The notes under the pieces are model-generated. The model did no database searches and was not told where the DNA came from. It saw only the letters and a program-made list of their open reading frames with translations. A DNA stretch of 64,000 bases from the NCBI RefSeq assembly GCF_024435355.1, contig NZ_JAMJWG010000006.1, positions 348,708 to 412,707 on the forward strand, given 5' to 3'. This DNA is from Streptomyces odontomachi (GTDB lineage Bacteria; Actinomycetota; Actinomycetes; Streptomycetales; Streptomycetaceae). How positions within the stretch are numbered: position 1 is the stretch's first letter; each line of letters begins with the position of its first letter. Below are positions 23,360-32,805 of this stretch, piece after piece. Made by a program: the position numbers and the translations under genes.

Positions 23360-25314
23360 GCGGCACCAACGGCCCTCGGGGCCAGGCCACCAAGGGGAGG
23401 CGCGACCGCGTCCCCAAGACCTACACCCGGCTCACCCACCCATTGGTGCGTGACTCCCGTGACGAGCCGTTCCGGCGCGCCACCTGGGAGGAGGCGCTCA
23501 CCCGGACGGCCGAGGGCCTCGCGGCGCACCGCGGCGCGTTCGCGATGCTCGCGTGCGCCCGCGCCACCAACGAGATGAACTACGTGGCGCAGAAGTTCGC
23601 CCGGGTCGTCATGGGCACCCACAACGTGGATTCCTGCAACCGCACCTGCCACGCACCGAGCGTGGCGGGGCTCTCGGCGGCGTTCGGCTCCGGCGGCGGC
23701 ACGTCGTCGTACGAGGAGGTCGAGCACACCGATCTGATCGTGATGTGGGGTTCCAACGCCCGTTTCGCGCACCCGATCTTCTTCCAGCATGTGTTGAAGG
23801 GGATCCACAACGGCGCGCGGATGTACGCGGTGGACCCGCGCCGCACCTCCACGGCCCAGTGGGCGGAGAGCTGGCTCGGGCTCAACGTGGGCACCGACAT
23901 CGCGATGGCGCACGCCATCGGCCGCGAGATCATCCACGCGGGACTCGCCAACATGGCGTTCATCGAGCGGGCCACCACCGGCTTCGACGAGTACGCCAAG
24001 CTGGTCGAGCCCTGGACGCTGTCGCTCGCCGAGAAGGTCACCGGGGTGCCCGCCGAGGCGATCAGGGACCTGGCGCACGCCTACGCCCGGGCCGAGCGCG
24101 CCCAGTTGTGCTGGACCCTCGGCATCACCGAGCACCACAACGGCACCGACAACGTCCGGGCCCTGATCAACCTCTCCCTGCTCACCGGCCACGTCGGCCG
24201 CTACGGCTCCGGGCTCCAGCCGCTGCGCGGGCAGAACAACGTCCAGGGCGGCGGCGACATGGGCGCCATCCCCAACCGGCTGCCCGGCTTCCAGGACATC
24301 CTCGACGCCGACATCCGGCACCGTTTCGAGCAGGCCTGGGGCACCACGCTCGTGCCGCACTACGGGCTGAACCTCACCGAGATGTTCGAGGGCATGGAGG
24401 ACGGCACGATCCGGGCGGTCTACTGCATCGGGGAGAACCCGGCGCAGTCGGAGGCCGACAGCGAGCAGGCCGTGCGCCGGCTGTCCGGCCTGGACTTCCT
24501 GGTGGTGCAGGACATCTTCATGACGAAGACGGCACAGCTGGCCGACGTGGTGCTGCCCGCCACCGCCGGCTGGGCCGAGACGGACGGCACCACCACCAAC
24601 AGCGAGCGCAGGGTGCAGCGGGTACGCAAGGCGGTGGTCCCGCCGGGCGAGGCCCGCGAGGACGTCGACATCATCTGCGACGTCGCGAGCCGGCTCGGCC
24701 ACGACTGGAAGTACGCGGACGCCGAAGCGGTCTGGAACGAGCTCAGGGCCGTCTCCCCCCTGCACTTCGGCATGACCTACGACCGCCTCGACGAGCACCA
24801 GGGCATCCAGTGGCCGTGCCCGGACACCGACGCCCTCGAACCGCCGTACCTGCACGGCCGGCTCTGGGACGCCGATCCCGCGCGGCGCGGTCGGCTCGCC
24901 CCGTTCGGCCTGGTGCAGCACGACCCGCCGGTCGACGTGACCGACGAGGAGTACCCGCTCCGGCTGACCACGGGACGGCGCCTCGACTCGTACAACACGG
25001 GCGTGCAGTCCAGCGGCTTCGCCTCCCCGCTGCGGCGCGGCGAGTACGTGGAGCTGTGCCCGGAGGACGCCCGGCGCTACGGCGTCGAGGTGGACGAGGA
25101 GGTCCAGGTCACCTCGCGGCGCGGCTCGGTGCGCGCGCCGGTGTGGGTCGATCCCGGGCTGCGCCCCGGGCTCGCGTTCATGACCATGCACTTCCCCGAC
25201 GAAGTGGACACCAACAAGCTGACGATCGAGGCCAACTGCCCCATCGCCGGCACCGCGGAGTTCAAGGCGTCGGCCATCCGAATCGACAAGCTGCCCATCG
25301 CGGCGATCAGGTAG
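23356..25314 (+). CDS. Formate dehydrogenase alpha subunit, C-terminal catalytic part (lacks the N-terminal Fe4S4 domain)
   Basis: The 652-residue molybdopterin protein starts directly at TRLTHPLVRD, where normal alpha subunits follow their Fe4S4 domain. It keeps the active-site segment DSCNRTCHAPSVAGL (C98 as metal ligand, a Cys form, not selenocysteine), the cofactor-binding stretch GLQPLRGQNNVQGG, and VLPATAGWAETDGTTTNSERRVQ. The C-terminal barrel has LTTGRRLDSYNTG. The missing cluster domain is found at the C-terminus of the protein encoded at 27187-28101, so the subunit is split, not damaged. The start overlaps the PanE-like stop by ATGA. Confidence 0.87.
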   Translation: MSGTNGPRGQATKGRRDRVPKTYTRLTHPLVRDSRDEPFRRATWEEALTRTAEGLAAHRGAFAMLACARATNEMNYVAQKFARVVMGTHNVDSCNRTCHAPSVAGLSAAFGSGGGTSSYEEVEHTDLIVMWGSNARFAHPIFFQHVLKGIHNGARMYAVDPRRTSTAQWAESWLGLNVGTDIAMAHAIGREIIHAGLANMAFIERATTGFDEYAKLVEPWTLSLAEKVTGVPAEAIRDLAHAYARAERAQLCWTLGITEHHNGTDNVRALINLSLLTGHVGRYGSGLQPLRGQNNVQGGGDMGAIPNRLPGFQDILDADIRHRFEQAWGTTLVPHYGLNLTEMFEGMEDGTIRAVYCIGENPAQSEADSEQAVRRLSGLDFLVVQDIFMTKTAQLADVVLPATAGWAETDGTTTNSERRVQRVRKAVVPPGEAREDVDIICDVASRLGHDWKYADAEAVWNELRAVSPLHFGMTYDRLDEHQGIQWPCPDTDALEPPYLHGRLWDADPARRGRLAPFGLVQHDPPVDVTDEEYPLRLTTGRRLDSYNTGVQSSGFASPLRRGEYVELCPEDARRYGVEVDEEVQVTSRRGSVRAPVWVDPGLRPGLAFMTMHFPDEVDTNKLTIEANCPIAGTAEFKASAIRIDKLPIAAIR

Positions 25315-25333
25315 GGGCGGGTGAGGCACGACC

Positions 25334-27186
<1,853 letters not shown>

Positions 27187-27190
<4 letters not shown>

Positions 27191-28101
27191 CCACCGCACA
27201 GAGCACCGACAACACCGCCCCCGCGCCCGCCGCCGGGCGCCACTCCCCCGTGCCGCTGGCGCCGCCGCGCCGGCTGCTGGAGTTCATCCTGGACGACGAG
27301 CCGGCCCGGGTGCCGGAGGGTGCGACGATCCTGGACGCCTGCCGGGCCGCCGGGAAGGACATCCCGACGCTGTGCCAGGGCGACACCCTCACCCCGAAGA
27401 ACGCCTGCCGGGTGTGCATGGTCGAGGTGGAGGGTTCGCGCACCCTCGTGCCCGCCTGCTCGCGGCGCGCGGAGGCGGGCATGACGGTGCACACCGACAC
27501 CGAGCGCGCCCGGCACAGCCGCAAGATCGTCCTGGAGCTGCTGGCCTCCTCCGTCGACCTCTCCACGACCCCGCGCGTCGCGGAGTGGCTCAAGGAGTAC
27601 GAGGCGAAGCCGGACCGTTTCGGGCCCGAAGCGGCACGCCTGAACGAGCAACCGAAGATCGACAACGACCTGTACGTGCGCGACTACGACAAGTGCATCC
27701 TCTGCTACAAGTGCGTGGACGCCTGCGGTGAGCAGTGGCAGAACAGCTTCGCCATCTCGGTCGCCGGACGCGGCTTCGACGCCCGGATCTCGGTGGAGCA
27801 CGACGCGCCCCTGACGGATTCGGCGTGCGTGTACTGCGGCAACTGCATCGAGGTGTGCCCGACGGGGGCGCTCAGCTTCAAGTCGGAGTTCGACATGCGC
27901 GCCGCGGGTACCTGGGACGAGTCCAGGCAGGCCGAAACGACCACGGTGTGCGCGTACTGCGGTGTGGGCTGCAACCTCACGCTCCACGTGCAGGACAATG
28001 AGATCGTCAAGGTCACCTCTCCGCACGACAACCCGGTGACCCACGGCAACCTCTGCATCAAGGGTCGCTTCGGCTACCAGCACGTACAGAACAGGGACTG
28101 A
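27187..28101 (+). CDS. Formate dehydrogenase alpha subunit, N-terminal iron-sulfur part
   Basis: The 304-residue protein is a chain of cluster domains. An N-terminal [2Fe-2S] domain has C63, C74, C77 and C91. A ferredoxin-like pair of [4Fe-4S] sites has C170-x2-C173-x2-C176-x3-C180 and C214-x2-C217-x2-C220-x3-C224. The molybdopterin-type Fe4S4 domain comes last, with C255-x2-C258-x3-C262 and C290 in GNLCIKGRFG. It ends exactly where the catalytic part at 23356 begins, so the two together make a complete alpha chain. The ATG overlaps the previous stop by ATGA. Confidence 0.87.
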
Positions 28102-28117
28102 CGGGACTGATCACACC

Positions 28118-28978
28118 ATGGGACGTGTCACCGAGCGACGCCGCGTGATCCGCGTGCGGGACGGCCGGATCGTACGGCGCCCGGACACCCTCGTCGCCGA
28201 GGAGCCGCTGGAGATCCGGCTGAACGGCAAGCCACTCGCCATCACCATGCGCACCCCCGGCGACGACTTCGCGCTCGCCGCCGGCTTCCTGGTGAGCGAG
28301 GGCGTCCTCGCCTCGGCCGACGACCTGCGCAACATCGTGTACTGCGCGGGTGCCACCGTGGACGGAAGCAACACCTACAACGTGGTCGACGTGGTGACCG
28401 CCCCGGATGTGCAGCTCCCCGACATCACCCTGGAACGCAACGTCTACACCACGTCGTCGTGCGGCCTGTGCGGCAAGGCCAGCCTGGACGCGGTGCGCAC
28501 GACCGCCCGTTTCCCGATCGACGACACGGCGGGCGGCGGCGCGCCGGTCCGGCTCGAACCCGACCTGCTGGCCGAGCTGCCGGACCGGCTGCGCGCCGCC
28601 CAGCAGGTCTTCGACCGGACCGGGGGGCTGCACGCGGCGGCGCTGTTCACGCCCGAGGGCGAACTGCTGGACGTCCGCGAGGACGTCGGACGGCACAACG
28701 CGGTCGACAAGCTGGTCGGCCGCGCCTTGCAGAGTGGGGGGCTACCGCTCGCCCGGACGGTGCTGCTGGTCTCCGGGCGGGCCTCCTTCGAGCTGGCGCA
28801 GAAAGCCGTGATGGCGGGCATCCCGGTCCTGGCGGCGGTCTCGGCGCCGTCCTCGCTCGCCGTCGACCTGGCCGAGGAGAGCGGCCTGACCCTGGTCGGG
28901 TTCCTACGCGGCACCTCCATGAACGTGTACGCGGGCGAGCACCGGATCGCCCTGCGGGCCGCGGCCCCCCGGGGCTGA
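28118..28978 (+). CDS. fdhD: FdhD, sulfurtransferase for formate dehydrogenase maturation
   Basis: The 286-residue protein has the FdhD sequence order: EEPLEIRLNGKPLAITMRTPGDDFALAAGFL (partial), the Cys pair C115-x2-C118 in TSSCGLCGK, and DVGRHNAVDKLVG. FdhD receives sulfur from IscS-type desulfurases and places it on the bis-MGD cofactor, which formate dehydrogenase needs. Its place at the end of the operon, 16 bases after the last subunit, confirms that the enzyme is a formate dehydrogenase rather than another molybdopterin oxidoreductase. Confidence 0.92.
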   Translation: MGRVTERRRVIRVRDGRIVRRPDTLVAEEPLEIRLNGKPLAITMRTPGDDFALAAGFLVSEGVLASADDLRNIVYCAGATVDGSNTYNVVDVVTAPDVQLPDITLERNVYTTSSCGLCGKASLDAVRTTARFPIDDTAGGGAPVRLEPDLLAELPDRLRAAQQVFDRTGGLHAAALFTPEGELLDVREDVGRHNAVDKLVGRALQSGGLPLARTVLLVSGRASFELAQKAVMAGIPVLAAVSAPSSLAVDLAEESGLTLVGFLRGTSMNVYAGEHRIALRAAAPRG

Positions 28979-29003
28979 CCCGCGCGCGCCCAGCGGACAC
29001 GAT

Positions 29004-29054
29004 GGCGGGGCTCCCGCCGGCGGGGAGCGCCCCCTGCGCCGGCGGAGCCCCGCC
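29004..29054 (+). terminator. Hairpin ending the formate dehydrogenase operon
   Basis: GGCGGGGCTCCCGCCGGCG at 29004-29022 pairs with CGCCGGCGGAGCCCCGCC at 29037-29054 with one bulged base, only 26 bases after the fdhD stop. Confidence 0.75.
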
Positions 29055-29275
29055 GCCTTATGGGACCGCGCCTGCGAGGACACACCGTAGCCGGGGTGGC
29101 GCCCGCCTTCATGGCACGGTGCCCGAAACGGGCACGGGATCGCTCCCGGAGGGCCGAATCGGGCCGACCGCTGCCCGCGCCCGGGCCCTGACCAGGCAGA
29201 ACGCCGGGCCCGCCGGGAGGCAACGCCAGAAGGCCGTCCCGATGCCACTCCGCCACGCCTCTGCCACTCCAATCA

Positions 29276-29305
29276 TTGACACCCCACGCCACCGTCTCCA
29301 TTAAT
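29276..29305 (+). promoter_or_regulatory. Sigma-70-type promoter of the luxR-type gene
   Basis: TTGACA at 29276-29281 and ATTAAT at 29300-29305 are separated by 18 bases, close to the vegetative consensus and unusually AT-rich for the region. The GTG start follows 66 bases later. Confidence 0.6.
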
Positions 29306-29371
29306 GGACAGTGCTGACGGAGCGTGCAGCGTCGGCACACACCCCCACAATGCACGGCCTGGAGGGATTTA

Positions 29372-29992
29372 GTGCCCGAGGAAAACGTTGTCAGGCAGCA
29401 GGTGCGCGTCGCCGTCGTCGCCCCCGACACCGTCACCGAGGCCGGACTGATCCACTTACTGCAGAACGAGGAGCGCCTGAGGCTCGTCCCGCCGGCGGAC
29501 GGCGAGGCGGAGGTCGTCGTGGTGGCCATGGACACCGTCACCGACCGCACACTGAGCGAGCTGAGCGCCCTGCCCACGCGCGCCGCCACCCTCGTGGTGT
29601 GCAAGGAGCAGTGGCGCGCGGACGTCCCGACCGCGGTCGAACGCGGGGTCCGCGCCGTGCTCGACCGGAAGAATTGCTCGACAGCGACGCTGGTCAAGAC
29701 CGTGCTCATGCTCGGTCACGGCGGCGGAGCGCTCCCGGCCACATTGCAGGGGAAATTACTCGACCGGATTCGGCGCACCGGTCAGAAGAATCCCGACCCC
29801 TACACACTCAGTCCACGTGAGACGGAAATACTGCAACTGCTCTCCGAAGGCCACAGTCTCAGGAAAATAGCCGCACGCATCTGCTATTCCGAACGCACGG
29901 TGAAGAATATCCTCTACGGAGTCATGGGCCGTCTCGGCTGTCGCAGCCGCACCCAGGCCGTCTCCTGGGCCATTCGCGCCGGGCTCATCTGA
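29372..29992 (+). CDS. LuxR-family regulator with two TTA codons (atypical receiver)
   Basis: The 206-residue protein has a C-terminal LuxR helix-turn-helix (LSPRETEILQLLSEGHSLRKIAARICYSERTVKN, partial) and an N-terminal domain resembling a degenerate receiver (VRVAVVAPDTVTEAGLI...). The usual phosphoacceptor Asp context is missing (VVVVAMDTV), so it may work without phosphorylation. The GTG follows GGAGGGA by five bases. TTA codons at 29456-29458 and 29756-29758 make it dependent on the bldA tRNA, typical of Streptomyces pathway regulators. It lies beside the RiPP-like cluster and probably regulates it. Its 3' end overlaps the convergent oxidoreductase by eight bases. Confidence 0.82.
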   Translation: MPEENVVRQQVRVAVVAPDTVTEAGLIHLLQNEERLRLVPPADGEAEVVVVAMDTVTDRTLSELSALPTRAATLVVCKEQWRADVPTAVERGVRAVLDRKNCSTATLVKTVLMLGHGGGALPATLQGKLLDRIRRTGQKNPDPYTLSPRETEILQLLSEGHSLRKIAARICYSERTVKNILYGVMGRLGCRSRTQAVSWAIRAGLI

Positions 29993-30938
29993 CCGGCCGC
30001 TCCCCCTCGGCCGTCTCGTCCGCGCCGACCCGTTCCGCGTCCTCGTTCAGCAGCTCCTGGTCCGCCCAGATCGCGGCACGCATGCCGTCCGCGGCGCCGG
30101 TGGCGAGGAAGGCCGTCGCTTCGGCGAGCGCCTCCTGCCGGGCCATGTCCCCCGCCGCCCAGACGCCCGGCACCGTGGTCTGCTGGACCGCGTCCACCCT
30201 GACCCGGCCGTCCGGGAACATCTCGCAACCCAGTTGCTCCGCCAGGTCCGAGTGCTGCCGGGTGGCCGTGCGGTGGAAGATGGCGGCACGCCGCAGGGTA
30301 CGCCCGGAGTCGAAGGAGAGCCGTAGATCGCCGAGTCCGCCGCCGATGCCGGTCAGCGGCTCGGTGTGCACGGCGATACCGGCGCCGGCGAGCAGCTTGA
30401 GGTGCTCCTCCTCGGGAGTGACGCCGTCGGTGCAGACCACCACGTCGGAGGAGAGCCGGTCGGCGAGGTACAGCGCCTGCATACAGTGCACGTAGCCGCC
30501 GCCAAGCACCGCGAGGGCCTGGCCCTTGACCTCGTACCCATGGCAGTACGGGCAGTGGAAGACGCTGCTGCCGAACCGCTCGGCGAGACCGGGAACGTCG
30601 GGCAGCACGTCGACCTGTCCGGTGGCCAGGATCAGCTTCCGGGCCCGCTCGGTGCCGCTTGCCAGGTCCAGCCGGAAGCCGTCGGGAAGCACCGCGGCGG
30701 AGCGCACAACCTCGTCGCGGATGTGCACGTTGGGGTGCGCAGCCACTTCCTCGCGTCCGGTGCGCCGCAACTGCGCGGGCGCGTGCCCGTCCCGGCCCAC
30801 CAGCATGTGCAGCTCCGTCGCCGGTGCATTGCGCGGCCGGCCGCTGTCGAGCAGCAGGACCCGGCGCTGCTGCCTGCCGCACACCAGGGCTGCGGTGAGG
30901 CCGGCGGGCCCCGCGCCCACGATCGCCACTTCGTACAT
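29985..30938 (-). CDS. TrxB/GliT-like FAD dithiol oxidoreductase
   Basis: The 317-residue flavoprotein has an N-terminal FAD site (VAIVGAGPAGLTAAL), a CPYC active site at 129-132 in FHCPYCHGYEVKG, an NAD(P)-like site GGGYVHCM, and a terminal WAAGDMA. Classical thioredoxin reductases carry CATC; CxYCHG is the pattern of GliT/HlmI-type dithiol oxidases that make disulfides in natural products. The pyridine site (AVLGGGYVH) is degenerate, as in oxidases. The ATG follows GAGGAG. It is divergent to a precursor ending Cys-Cys, so it may oxidise thiols of that product. A general thioredoxin-reductase role is the alternative. Confidence 0.8.
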   Translation of the reverse strand: MYEVAIVGAGPAGLTAALVCGRQQRRVLLLDSGRPRNAPATELHMLVGRDGHAPAQLRRTGREEVAAHPNVHIRDEVVRSAAVLPDGFRLDLASGTERARKLILATGQVDVLPDVPGLAERFGSSVFHCPYCHGYEVKGQALAVLGGGYVHCMQALYLADRLSSDVVVCTDGVTPEEEHLKLLAGAGIAVHTEPLTGIGGGLGDLRLSFDSGRTLRRAAIFHRTATRQHSDLAEQLGCEMFPDGRVRVDAVQQTTVPGVWAAGDMARQEALAEATAFLATGAADGMRAAIWADQELLNEDAERVGADETAEGERPVR

Positions 30939-31176
30939 GTCGACTCCTCGGTGGCCAGAACGTGAATCCCCTGCCTTTTCTTGAAGACCCGTGGAACTGG
31001 ACGAGCCACGGCTCGGGGATTACCTGTCGGGTGGGACGTGATGCTAACCGACAGCGGGGCTTTTCCGGAGTTCACGAAACTACCCCGGCCCGGTGCCCAG
31101 TTGTGCCTTGAGACGCATGACCGCCGTGTTTTTAGCATGGCTGCCGATCGGTGCTGAACTCCGGTGCCGCACGCAT

Positions 31177-31201
31177 CCGATACCGGGCCGTCCGGTATCG
31201 G
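31177..31201. promoter_or_regulatory. Perfect 10-bp inverted repeat just before the precursor gene
   Basis: CCGATACCGG at 31177-31186 pairs with CCGGTATCGG at 31192-31201 over a five-base spacer. It ends 19 bases before the ATG, so it could be an operator or a 5' leader hairpin controlling the precursor. A weak promoter candidate (TTGAGA at 31108, TTTAGC at 31131, 17-base spacing) lies upstream. Confidence 0.6.
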
Positions 31202-31220
31202 CCGGCAGAGAGGAATGGCA

Positions 31221-31340
31221 ATGAACGCAGACATCATTGTGGCCGAGACCGAATCCGAGAGCCTGGACATCCTGGCGGACGAGGTCTTCGACACCTCGGC
31301 CAGCATGCAGGAGGCGCGCAGCAACAACATCTGCTGCTGA
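31221..31340 (+). CDS. Candidate RiPP precursor peptide, 39 residues ending Ile-Cys-Cys
   Basis: The ATG at 31221 follows AGAGAGGA. The peptide is acidic in its first 25 residues (leader-like, with LDILADEVFDT at 15-25) and ends at 33-39 with RSNNICC. It is followed within 70 bases by radical SAM and HFCD genes, which fits a ribosomal precursor: leader recognised by the maturases, core at the C-terminus. The last Cys is the natural substrate of an HFCD-type decarboxylase. Leader cleavage cannot be placed with confidence; a site near 26-33 is plausible. No protease gene is nearby. The call rests on size, position and C-terminus. Confidence 0.78.
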   Translation: MNADIIVAETESESLDILADEVFDTSASMQEARSNNICC

Positions 31341-31350
31341 CGTTCCTCAC

Positions 31351-31381
31351 CCTGGGGCGGTGCCGGTGGTGCCGCCCCAGG
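31351..31381 (+). terminator. Attenuator-type hairpin between precursor and maturase genes
   Basis: CCTGGGGCGG at 31351-31360 pairs with CCGCCCCAGG at 31372-31381 across an 11-base loop, ten bases after the precursor stop. Partial termination here would give more precursor than enzyme, a common arrangement in RiPP operons. Confidence 0.65.
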
Positions 31382-31406
31382 GCGGTCCGACGATCCGGGA
31401 GGCACC

Positions 31407-32804
31407 GTGCTGACTAAGAGCCGCTATGTGATTGTCAGTGAGAACACCTACACCGATCCGGCGGGCCGGCGTGGTCGCCTGGTGTACAACACCGCCACGA
31501 CCCGCGTCTCGCTGCTGGGCACGGCGGCGGCACGGCAGTTGGAGCAGGTCGCGCCGGACGACATGCCGACCGCGCTGGCCGACCGGCTGCGCGGGCTCGG
31601 GCTGCTGACCGAGCAGGATCCGGAGCAGGAGATGCAGTCCGTGGTCGCCGCGCAGAAGGCCACCGCCGACGACACCGCGAGCCGGGCCTTCGTCCTGGTG
31701 CCCACCTCCTACTGCAACATGGGCTGCGACTACTGCGGCCAAACTCACGTGCGCGGCGGGCTGGCGCCCGACCACCGCAGGCACGTGGCCGACCGGGTGC
31801 TCGCCGCCATGGCGCAGCCCGGCACCGAGCAGGTGGAGGTCCGCTGGTTCGGCGGGGAGCCGATGATGGCCTACGCGGTGCTGCTGGCTATGTCCGAGGA
31901 GTTCACCGCGGGTTCCGCCGCGACCGGCACACCCTACCGGGCGACGATGACCACCAACGGCGCTCTGCTGACGTTACGCAAGATGCGCCGTCTCTACGAC
32001 GACTGCGCGGTCCGCGAGGTGTGTGTCACCCTCGACGGCCCGGCCGAGGTCCACGACGCGCACCGGCCGCTGAAGTCCGGACAGCGCTCCTACGCGCGGA
32101 TCCTGGACCTGCTGCGCGGTGTGGTGGCCGAGGCCGACGCGTTCGAGGAGCTGTCCGTCATCCTGCGGGTCAACATCGACGTGCGCAACCACGGCCACGT
32201 CTCCGAGCTGCTGCGCGACCTCAAGGACGCCGGCATGGACCATCGGATGGTGCAGCTGGACCTGCACGGAGTGTATGCCTGGAGCAACGACGTCTCCGAC
32301 GTGCGCCTGGGACGCGAGGAGCTGGCCCGGCAGGAGGTCGAGTGGATCCAAGAGATCCTCGGCCTGGGGATGAACCACGCCGTCCTCCCCCGTGCGCGGG
32401 CGGGGAAGATCTGCCCCGCGGTCACCCGCTCCCAGGAGGTCATCAGCTCCACCGGGTCGGTCTTCAGCTGCACCGAGCACCCGCTGGTGGACAGGCACGA
32501 GCGAGAGGACGCGCTGTCGCCCGTGGTCATGCTGCCCACCCCGCGGCTGCGCCCGGCCGGGCAGTTCGACGACTGGCACGAGCGGTTGAGCAGCTCGTCC
32601 GTACCCTGCTCCGGCTGCGTCTTCCTGCCCGTGTGCGGCGGCTCCTGCCCCAAGCACTGGAGCGAGAGCGATCCGCCATGCCCGCCGTTCAAGAGCAACA
32701 TCCAGGCCCGCATGGACCTGGTCGCTGTGCTCAACAACCTGCGGCCGGTGGCGGACGAAGCGCAGTCCGCGGCCGGCGGTGGCGCACGGTCCGGCGGTGC
32801 CTGA
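31407..32804 (+). CDS. Radical SAM/SPASM peptide maturase
   Basis: The 465-residue protein has the radical SAM cluster motif C103-x3-C107-x2-C110 (CNMGCDYC), RWFGGEPMM as the GGE motif, and a C-terminal SPASM region with Cys ligands in FSCTEHP, PCSGCVFLPVCGGSCPKHW and PPCPPFK. SPASM enzymes form thioether, ether or C-C crosslinks in peptides. The first 90 residues (RLVYNTATTRVSLLGTAAARQLE) resemble the N-terminal peptide-binding region of such maturases. The GTG follows CGGGAGG. Codon 190 is TTA (31974-31976), so expression should depend on bldA. It precedes the B12 enzyme with a one-base gap. Confidence 0.88.
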   Translation: MLTKSRYVIVSENTYTDPAGRRGRLVYNTATTRVSLLGTAAARQLEQVAPDDMPTALADRLRGLGLLTEQDPEQEMQSVVAAQKATADDTASRAFVLVPTSYCNMGCDYCGQTHVRGGLAPDHRRHVADRVLAAMAQPGTEQVEVRWFGGEPMMAYAVLLAMSEEFTAGSAATGTPYRATMTTNGALLTLRKMRRLYDDCAVREVCVTLDGPAEVHDAHRPLKSGQRSYARILDLLRGVVAEADAFEELSVILRVNIDVRNHGHVSELLRDLKDAGMDHRMVQLDLHGVYAWSNDVSDVRLGREELARQEVEWIQEILGLGMNHAVLPRARAGKICPAVTRSQEVISSTGSVFSCTEHPLVDRHEREDALSPVVMLPTPRLRPAGQFDDWHERLSSSSVPCSGCVFLPVCGGSCPKHWSESDPPCPPFKSNIQARMDLVAVLNNLRPVADEAQSAAGGGARSGGA

Positions 32805-32805
32805 G

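Larger units (their letters stand above)
28979..29371. other. 393-bp intergenic region between fdhD and the luxR-type gene
   Basis: It begins with a strong terminator hairpin (29004-29054) and ends with a good sigma-70-type promoter (29276-29305). No gene is supported between them. Confidence 0.65.

Noticed and set aside
23641..23655. Selenocysteine formate dehydrogenase
   Set aside because: The active-site codon is TGC (Cys) in frame; no in-frame TGA or SECIS-like need.
23356..25314. Frameshifted or degraded formate dehydrogenase gene missing its N-terminus
   Set aside because: The start is translationally coupled, the frame is clean, and the missing domain is encoded intact two genes later.
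29985..30938. Housekeeping thioredoxin reductase
   Set aside because: No thioredoxin gene adjoins it, and the CPYCHG motif and degenerate nucleotide site fit dithiol oxidases better, though this is not proven.
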